From: JBCCOW01 sp039025855 | GTDB lineage: Bacteria; Planctomycetota; Phycisphaerae; Phycisphaerales; Phycisphaeraceae | Reading direction: 5' to 3' | Length of the DNA: 64,000 nucleotides | Assembly (NCBI GenBank): GCA_039025855.1 | Contig: JBCCNL010000002.1 | Location: forward strand, 62,001 to 126,000 | Part shown: positions 37,001 to 46,000 of the stretch, piece by piece | Layout of the letters: each line of letters begins with the position of its first letter | How positions within the stretch are numbered: position 1 is the stretch's first letter | Made by a program: the position numbers and the translations under genes | Notes under the pieces: model-generated | Seen by the model: the letters and a program-made list of their open reading frames with translations, nothing else | Database searches by the model: none | Told to the model about the DNA's origin: nothing

Positions 37001-40000
37001 CCGGCCTAGCAGCCAACACCTGGTCCCACGTCGCTGCATCATTCGATAACGGCCGGATGACCCTGTTCCTCAACGGGCACATCACCGCCACACTCGACAC
37101 CGGACTCACCCAGATCAGCCAACACACCAGTCCCGCCGGATTCGCTGCCACTGCCGGTGGCGGCTCTGCCTTCGGCTCCAACCCCACCGACGCCCACCAC
37201 TTCCAAGGCCGTCTCGCCGACGCCCACATCCTCAACACCGCTCTCAGCGAACACGCCCTCAATGATCTGATCACCCGGGATCGCCTCCAGATCGACCCCC
37301 TTACCGGCAAAGTCATCTGGACCCCGCTCTCCGACCGCACTGGCCAAACCCTCCATGTCGACCTGAAAGCCAGCGACCCCTCGGACCTCAACGACACCCA
37401 ACCCTATGACATCCTGGTCCAAGCCAGCGACACCCCGCTCAGCCTCGGACTCCCCGACCTCACCATCGACCACGTCGACACCACAGGACTAACCTGGGAT
37501 CCCCAAAACCTCACTGCACATGGCATCATCACTACCGAGGTGTCCAACCAAGGCAGCGCTATAATCGACCAGCCTTTTGTGGTCACATTCTTCGAGGACA
37601 CCGACTTTGATGGCTTGTATACCGAAGGTATCGATCAGAGATTTGCCCAATCAACGGTCAACAGTCCTCTCTCTTCAGGCAGCAGCCTGACCGTCTCTGG
37701 TATAGCTTCGGCGACTACACACTACGCCGGAGCAATTCTTCATGCGTGGGTTGATAGTAGCCAGAGCCTCCACGAAATAAATGAAGACAACAACTACTCT
37801 TCGAGTGCACACAACTGTAAAGCTCTCGATTCTCATCCGTTTGATATATACCAAGAGCACTATTTCAGCTCTGGACTACTTGCGAGTGGTGTAATCAATA
37901 CCGTGCTTGTAGCGGACATGGACGCGTCTGGTGACGGCAAGACCGAGCTCGTAACCATGTCGTTCGGTGGCCCGCTAGTCATCGTTGACAGTGACACGGG
38001 TTCCATTCTGGATTCCGTGGCTGTTCCAAACTCAGACTCCTTGACGAGCCTTGCGGTTGGACAGATCGACTCTGATCCGGAGTTGGAGATCATCGCCGCG
38101 GGCAGAAATCAAGTGACCGCTTTAGATGACGATCTTTCCGTGCTGTGGTCGTTTTTTTCCTCGGCCGGACCCCGCCCCCGCCAATGGAGCGCGACGTCCC
38201 TTGTCGATTTCGATGGTAACGGGCAATCGGATGTCATATGGGGCGACTTCGTTCTTGACGCGTCCGACGGCACGCTTCTGGCTGGGCTCAATGGATTCAG
38301 AGCCGGATACAACAACGCATCGGGTCCAATATCGATCACAGCGGATCTGGATCTTGATGGGCAACTCGAACTGATTGCGGGCAACTTGGCTTACCAATAT
38401 GACGGCAGTTCGTTGACGACTTATTGGGACGCATTCACCCATGTCGGAGATGGGTTCACTGCGGTCGGCAACTTTGACCATGATGACAATCCTGAGGTCG
38501 TCATCGTTTCGGGTGGGACCGTCGCAGTCTTAGAACACAACGGTGATGTTAAATATGCACCCGCGCTAATACCCGGAGGAGGGCCCGGAGGCGCTCCCGT
38601 GGTCGCGAACTTTGATGGAGAAGATGGTTTAGAGATTGGCGTTGCGGGCACTTCCTACTATTCCGCATTCCACGTCGTTGATGACGAGCTTGAAGTCCTA
38701 TGGCAGAAACCTACTCAAGATATCAGCTCCGGTGTTACAGGCTCTTCGGTCTTCGACTTCAACGGTGATGGCCGAGTCGAAGTTGTTTACGCGGATGAAG
38801 GAAATCTCTGGGTTTTTGATGGTGTCAACGGCGATGTTCTCGCCAGTGAACCCGTGGGTTCCAACACGGGCACCGAATTACCTGTCATTGCGGATATCGA
38901 TGGCGATGGGCAAGCTGAAATCGTAGTTTCAACTAGCGGCGGAGGTGCTGGATTACCGAACCGCGGGATCATGGTCTTCGGCAGCCCTAGCGGAAGCTGG
39001 CGTCCCACCCGGCAGATCTGGAACCAGCACGCATACCACATCACCAACGTCAACGACGACGGCACGATCCCTACCAATCAAGACGCGAGTTGGCTCACCC
39101 ACAACACGTACCGCCTCAATACGATTCCTGACCCAGACTTCAGCCCACTGGACGCCCCGGACCTGATCCCTTCCTACCTCCGCGTATCGGCATCAGGAGG
39201 CGAGTCAACCTATACGGTGCGCGTAGGGAACTCGGGGAGCTTCTTCTCCCCGGATGATGTAAGTGTCGCGTTCTATAACGGCGATCCGAATTCGGGCGGG
39301 ACGCTGATCGGCACGACGTTACTCGACCGCTTAGACCCTGGACGCTGGCAAGACGTCTCGCTGATGGTCGCCGGTGCGCCAGCGTCGGACCTGTGGGTGG
39401 TGGCGGACGACGACGGGACGGGCCAAGGGTCAGTCCGTGAATGCAACGAAGACAACAACGCCTACAGCCTGATTGCGGGTAATGCCCCGCTCGCCTCGAA
39501 CGTGGACCCCACGATCGATTCAGACCCGGTGCTGACGGTGCTCGAAGGCGAGACATACGTCTACGAGGTGCAGGCGTCGGACGGTAATGGCCACCGGTTG
39601 ATGTACGAGATAGTGACTGGGCCGAGCGGATTGACCGTGGATAGCGCGACGGGCCGTGTGGAGTGGCAGACGGAGAAGGGCGATGCGGGAGATCCGCCCG
39701 TGATCCTCCGTGTACAGGACGGCCGAGGGGGTAGTGCACTGCAGCGCTATACGATCGAGGTACTGCCGTTGAATACAGCGCCCGTGATCGAAACCCAGGG
39801 CCTAGAAGTCGGTGCCGATGGCGATCAGTATGTAGCGGCTCTGGACGCAACCGACGCCGATGGGGACGACCTGTTCTGGGACCTGGACCTCGCCTCCGCA
39901 GAGCGCGGGATGCAGATCGACCAGAACGGCGTGCTGACATGGTCCTCGGCGGTCGCCGGGACGTACAGCGTGGGGGTGCGGGTGCAGGACGGGCAGGGTG

Positions 40001-43000
40001 GGGCGGACGAGCGGACGTACTTGCTGCGGATCGAGGCCAACGCGGGCCCGCGGATCAGCGGCGAGGTACCGACCGCGTTCGTGCTCGACCCGAACGATCT
40101 GACCCAGGAGTACGTGGCGACCGTGACGGTGACCGATCCGGACGGACTGGCCACCGATGCACCGCTCACGCTGAGCCTGGATGAAGACGCGGTCGCACGG
40201 GGCATGACGACCACGCGAATCTCGGGCGATCCGGCCAACGGTGAGGTGTGGGAGGTGCGTTGGACGCCACAGGCTGAGGGGCTGTTTACGGTTGAGTTGA
40301 CAGCGACCGATGCCGCGGGGGCGTCGAACCGTGGGGAGTTCACGCTGGAGGTCTCGACACAGAACCAGCCGGCCCGGATCGTGAGCATGCCGCCGCAGCA
40401 GGGCGCGGTCGATGTGCCTTGGACCTACACGGTGATTGGCGAAGACCCCGAGGGCGGTGCGGTCACGCTGGAGGTCATCGCCAGTGATGTGCCGGGCGTA
40501 ACCACCAGCCAAACGGCGACCGATCCGGACGGCCGGGTCACGCTCACGCTGACGGCGGACAGCACGCTGACCGCAGGCTCGTACCAGGTGCAGGTCCGCG
40601 CGACCGATGCGCTCGGTGAGGGTGATATCCAGACGGTCAATCTCGTCGTCTCGGAGAACGCCGCACCCGTGCTAACGCTCCCAACGGACCGCGATGCCGA
40701 GGTGGGTCAGGCCTACAGCGTGGCCACCACCGCCACCGACCCGAACGCCGAAGACGCGGGCACCCTGCTCTGGACCCTGGTGTCCGGTCCCGAAGGGATG
40801 ACGCTGGACCCAGTAACCGGACAGATCAACTGGACCCCAAGCAGCGGCGATGTCGGCGGGGTCGAGGTCCGCGTGCGGGTGACCGACGGGCGTGGTGCCT
40901 CCACCGAAGCGAGCTACGGGCTGCTCGTCACCGACCCAAGCGTGGCCAATGGTGCTCCAGTGATCCTCGGCGACTACACCCCCGCCCCCGGAAGCGGCGA
41001 CCTGGCGTATCGCGCCAGCTCTCCAGCCGGGCGGACCTACCTGCACCGGGTCAGCGCGGCCGATCCCGACGGCGACCTGCTGAGCTACCGCCTGATCGGT
41101 GCGCCTACCGGCATGACTATCGACCAGGACGGCCTAATCACCTGGCCCACCACACTCGATGACCTCAACAACCCGCCGGCCGTCTTCACGGTCGAGGTCA
41201 GCGATGGCACCCTCACCGACACCGAGTCGATCACCATCACGCTGACCCGCGAACTTGCCAACGGCCCCGCAAACTTCACGGGTAACCCGTTGGGCAGCGT
41301 CGCGATTGGCGACACCTACCGCTTCCAGCCCACCGGTAGCGACCCCGACGGCGACCCGCTGACCTGGTTCCTGCTCGAAGGCCCGGACGGCGCATCGGTG
41401 GACCCACTCTCCGGCGAAGTCACCTGGACCCCAACAGACAGCCAGCTCGGGGCGCACGACTTCGTGCTCCAGGTCACCGATCCGTTCGGGGCCGGCGTCG
41501 GCCAAGGCTGGAGTGTGGAAGCCGTGTCCGTCAATCGCGGACCTCGGATGAGCTTCACCGCTCCGACGCGTGCGCTGCAGAGCGGGCTGTACACCTTCGA
41601 TGTCACCGTCAACGATCCCGATACCGACCCGCTGGGCGTGACCCTCACCGTGGATGGTGCGCCCTGGCTCTCCGCCACACGCGACACAGACGACCCGACC
41701 CGCTGGACCGTCTCGGGCACCGAGCCGGGCACCGGCGGCACACTGCCCCTGACGCTCACCGCCAGCGACGGCCAAGCCCAGGACCAACAGTCGTTCGACA
41801 TTACCGTCATCGACCCCGGCGTTACCGGCAACGTCGCGCCAAGCATCGCGCCCTTCGAGTATCTCCCCCTCGCACCCAACGGCGACGCCTGGCAACTCCT
41901 GCTCACCGTCGACGACCCCAACACCACCGACACCGTCAGCGTCACGGGCTCCATCAACGGCGACCTCGGCCAAACCGTCACCGCAACCGACCAGGGCGAC
42001 AACCGCACGTTCCTCGTGAACTGGACGCCCTCCTACAGCCTGAACCCCGGTGATTCACAATCGAAGACGCTGCGACTCTCCATCACCGATGGCGTGATCA
42101 CCACCCCGCTCGTCATCGAGCTCCCGCTCACCGTCATCGAAAACGACCTGCCTTCGATGATCAACTTCCCGCCTGAGGCTCAAGGCGGCCAGATCGACCT
42201 CCCCGCCGGGGCCGAGCTCCGACTCACCGTCGATGCGAGCGATCCTGACAACGACCGTCTCACCTTCAGCCTCGCGCCCGACACCAGCCAAGGCCTCAAC
42301 GAACTGCCCGACGGCCTCACGATCAACCCCAACACCGGCCAGATCACCTGGGACCGTGTCCCCCAAGGCCCGTACCACGTCATCATCCAGGCCAACGACG
42401 GAGTACACACCAATCCCGTCACCGCTTCCTTGCTCATCAACGTCACGCAAGACGACACCGACCCAACGGTCGCACTCTCCGCCAACAGCACCGCGCTTCG
42501 TCCCGGCGACACCGCGACCCTCACCGTTACTGCCACAGACGACGCAACGGTCGTCGCCCGATGGATCGAGCTCTCCGACGGCACCACGCTCGCCGTCCCG
42601 GCCAGCGGCCAGACCACCTACACCTTCGACACCGCTGGGAGCTTCAACGCCACCGCCTTCGCCCGTGACGCCGCCGGCAACATCGGCGCCTCCACCACCG
42701 TCGCCTTCACCGTCGCGATACCCGCCGACCTCCCCAGTCTTGAACTCGACTCGCCCACCAACGGCACCTCCATCTCGCAACCCACCGACGCCTTCGGCTC
42801 CATCACCAACATCGACTACCAGGGCGGTGCCGGCGTCACCGCGATCTCCTACCGCCTCATCGCCGAGTCTGCCGATGGCGGCGAACCCATCGTGATCGAC
42901 CAGGCCACGAACGTGGCCGTCACCGACCCCACGCTCTTCAACGACGCCAACCTCAACCTCACCGTCGACCCCCGCCTCCTCGCCGACGGCGACTACACCC

Positions 43001-46000
43001 TCACCCTCGAAGCCGTCAACGGCCCCACTGCCGACTTCTCCAACCCCGACCTCGTCGCCCGCTCCGCCTCCCGCTCTATCACCATCGACTCCGACAACGC
43101 CAAGCTCGGCAACTTCTCCCTCTCCTTCACCGACCTCTCCATCCCCCTCGGCGGCATCCCCCTCACCGTCACCCGCACCTACGACACCCTCGACGCCCAC
43201 CAATCCAAAGACTTCGGCTTCGGCTGGTCCATCGGCTTCGATCAGGCCACCCTCGAAGTCCGCAATACCGCTCCGGGTGGCCAGTTCCGCAGCGGAACCG
43301 TTGTCGCAATCACCATCGATGGCGAAGAACACGAGTTCCGCTTCAGCCCCGAGCAGCTCGCCGGTGGCTTCAACTTCCAGAACCCCGTCCTCGGTGGCGG
43401 CAGCGCCAACGCCCGCCCGAGCTTCACCAATACCAACCGCACCGGTGCTTCTCTGGCCACCATCGCCGACACCCCACTCGGCCAGGACAACCGCGGCTAC
43501 ACCATCGGCGGCCTCACCACCGACTTCGGCGAGCCCTACCGCCCCGACCGCATCGACGGCAACCGCTACGAACTGACCACCCGCGACGGCACGATCTATG
43601 TCCTCAACCCCGACCCGCAGCGCCCCAGCCTCGAAGCCATCATCTCGACCGACGGCAATCAACTCACCTTCCAGGGCGACCGCGTCCAATCCCGGACAGC
43701 CGACAACACGCTCCTCGGCGAAATCGAGATCGTCCGCGACCACCTCGGCCGCGTGACCTCGATTGTCACCCCGCTCGACGATTCGGTCACCTACCGGTAC
43801 GACGCCTTCGGCGACCTCATCAGCGTCACCGACCCCGTCGGCCGCGAAACCACCATGACCTACCTCACCGCCGCCGCCCAGGCCGACCCGGCCAACACCG
43901 CCCTCCGCGAGCACTACCTCGACGAGATCTTCGATGCCCAGGGCAGACCCGTCTCCAAGTCCGCATACACCGACGGCCTCCTCAACCAGACCACCGACGC
44001 CAATGGTGCCACCGCCACCGTCGCCTACGACCCAGTCGCCCAAACACAGACCGTCACCGACCCCTTCGGCCTCGTCACCGTTTACGAGTTTGACGACGCC
44101 GGTAACGTGCTGACTCAGACTCAAGCCCTCGACGACGGTACCCCCGTCGTCTGGACCTTTGCCTACAACCAGAACAACGACCAGACCCGTGCCACCGACC
44201 CTGAAGGCCGCACCACCCTCTGGCGTTACGACGGTCCCGACGGGGCTCTCACCGAAATCGTCGAGCCCCACGGCCCGACCGAAGACCCCGACGACTTCAC
44301 CACCCGCATCTTCTACGAAGACGGCCGAGTCTCCCTCGTCATCGACCCCCAGGGCCGGATGGAACGCCGCGACTACGACGACGCCGGCAACCTCACCCGC
44401 CTCACCGACGAGACCGGCCTCGTCCTCGCCGCGTGGGTCTATGACGATCGTGGCCGAGTTCTAACCGAGACCGGGCCCGATGGCACAACCTCCTATGTAT
44501 ATAATGACCTCGCAGACACCCTGACCACCACTACAGCTTCCGGCGAGGTCATCGTGAGCGAATTCAACGCTGTCGGTTGGCTCGAAACCCTCAACGAAGA
44601 CGGCGAAACCAGCACCTTCTCCTACGACGGCCTCGGCCGTACCCTCACCGCCGACTACGGCGACGGGCTCGTCGTCGATTACGACTACGGCTTCGAGGAC
44701 GACTGGACGTCCATCGACTCCGCCTCCACCGGCCGCATCGAACGACGCTTCACCCCCACAGGCCAACTCGCCGGATGGACCCTCCCAGGAGGCGGCACCA
44801 TCGACTACACCTACGACCGCAGTCGCCTCGACCAGGAAACCGACGCCCTCGGCCGGGTCACCCAATACCACTACGACGAACTCGGCCGTGTCGAAAAAGT
44901 CGAAGACCTCGCCTCCGGCAACTTTATCCAATACCAGTACGACCTCGCCGGCCGACTCCTCCAAACCACCAATGCCCTCGGCCAAACCGTCACCCAGACC
45001 TACGGCCCCAACAATCAAGCCCTCGAGTCCGTCACCAACGCCCGCAACTTCACCACCTCCTATCTCGTCGATGGCCTCACCAGCTCCGTCACCGATCCCC
45101 TCAACCGAACCACCTCCGTCGAAACCAACGCCGCCGGCCTCCCCGTTCGCTACTTCAACGCCGACGGCTCCCTCACCCAGATCGAATACCGAAACTCCGA
45201 CGTCCTTGGCGACGCGCAGCAATCACCCACCGCCATCACCGACCCCTCCGGCAGAACCCGACGATTCACCTACCTCGACGACGGCCGACTCGAAACCTCC
45301 ACCGACCTCGCCGGCGCCATCACCGCCTTCGCCTACGACGCCGAACAACGCCTCGCCACCGTAACCGGGCCCACCGGCGAAACCGTCACCTACACCTACG
45401 ACAACGACGACCGCGTCACCGCCGTCACCCGCCCCGGCCTCGGCACCACGACCGTCACCGCATTCGCCCCCGACAGCCAGCCCACCGCACTCACCCTCCC
45501 CGACGGCACCACCGTCACCCTCACCTACGACGACGCCCAACGCCTCGAGTCCCGCACCACCTCCACCGGCGAATCCGCCACCTACACCTACAACCCCGGC
45601 GACCAGCCCACCGCCATCACCGACAACACCGGCACCACCACCTACACCTACTACTCCGACACCAACCCCCAGGACCCCGCCCCCAACGGCCCCTCACACG
45701 CCGGCCGACTCCAGACCCTCGCCCAGCCCGACGGCTCCTCAATCTCCTACACCTACGACACCCTCGGCCGCGTCCACACCCTCACCACCCAAGCCTCCCC
45801 CTCCGACACCCCACGAACCACCACCTACACCTACGACCCCAACGGCAATCTCGCCTCCGTCCTTGACCCCTTCAACGGCCTCACCACCTACACCTACGAC
45901 GCCGCCGACCGACTCGCCACCCGAACCCTCCCCAACGGCGTCGTCTCCACCTGGACCTTCGACACCCGCGACCGCCTCCTCTCCCTCGTCCACGCCGACG

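Noticed and set aside
42055..44271. A minus-strand frame of 738 codons inside the giant gene
   Set aside because: Same mirror effect, with low-complexity Gly/Val/Glu composition and no recognisable domain.
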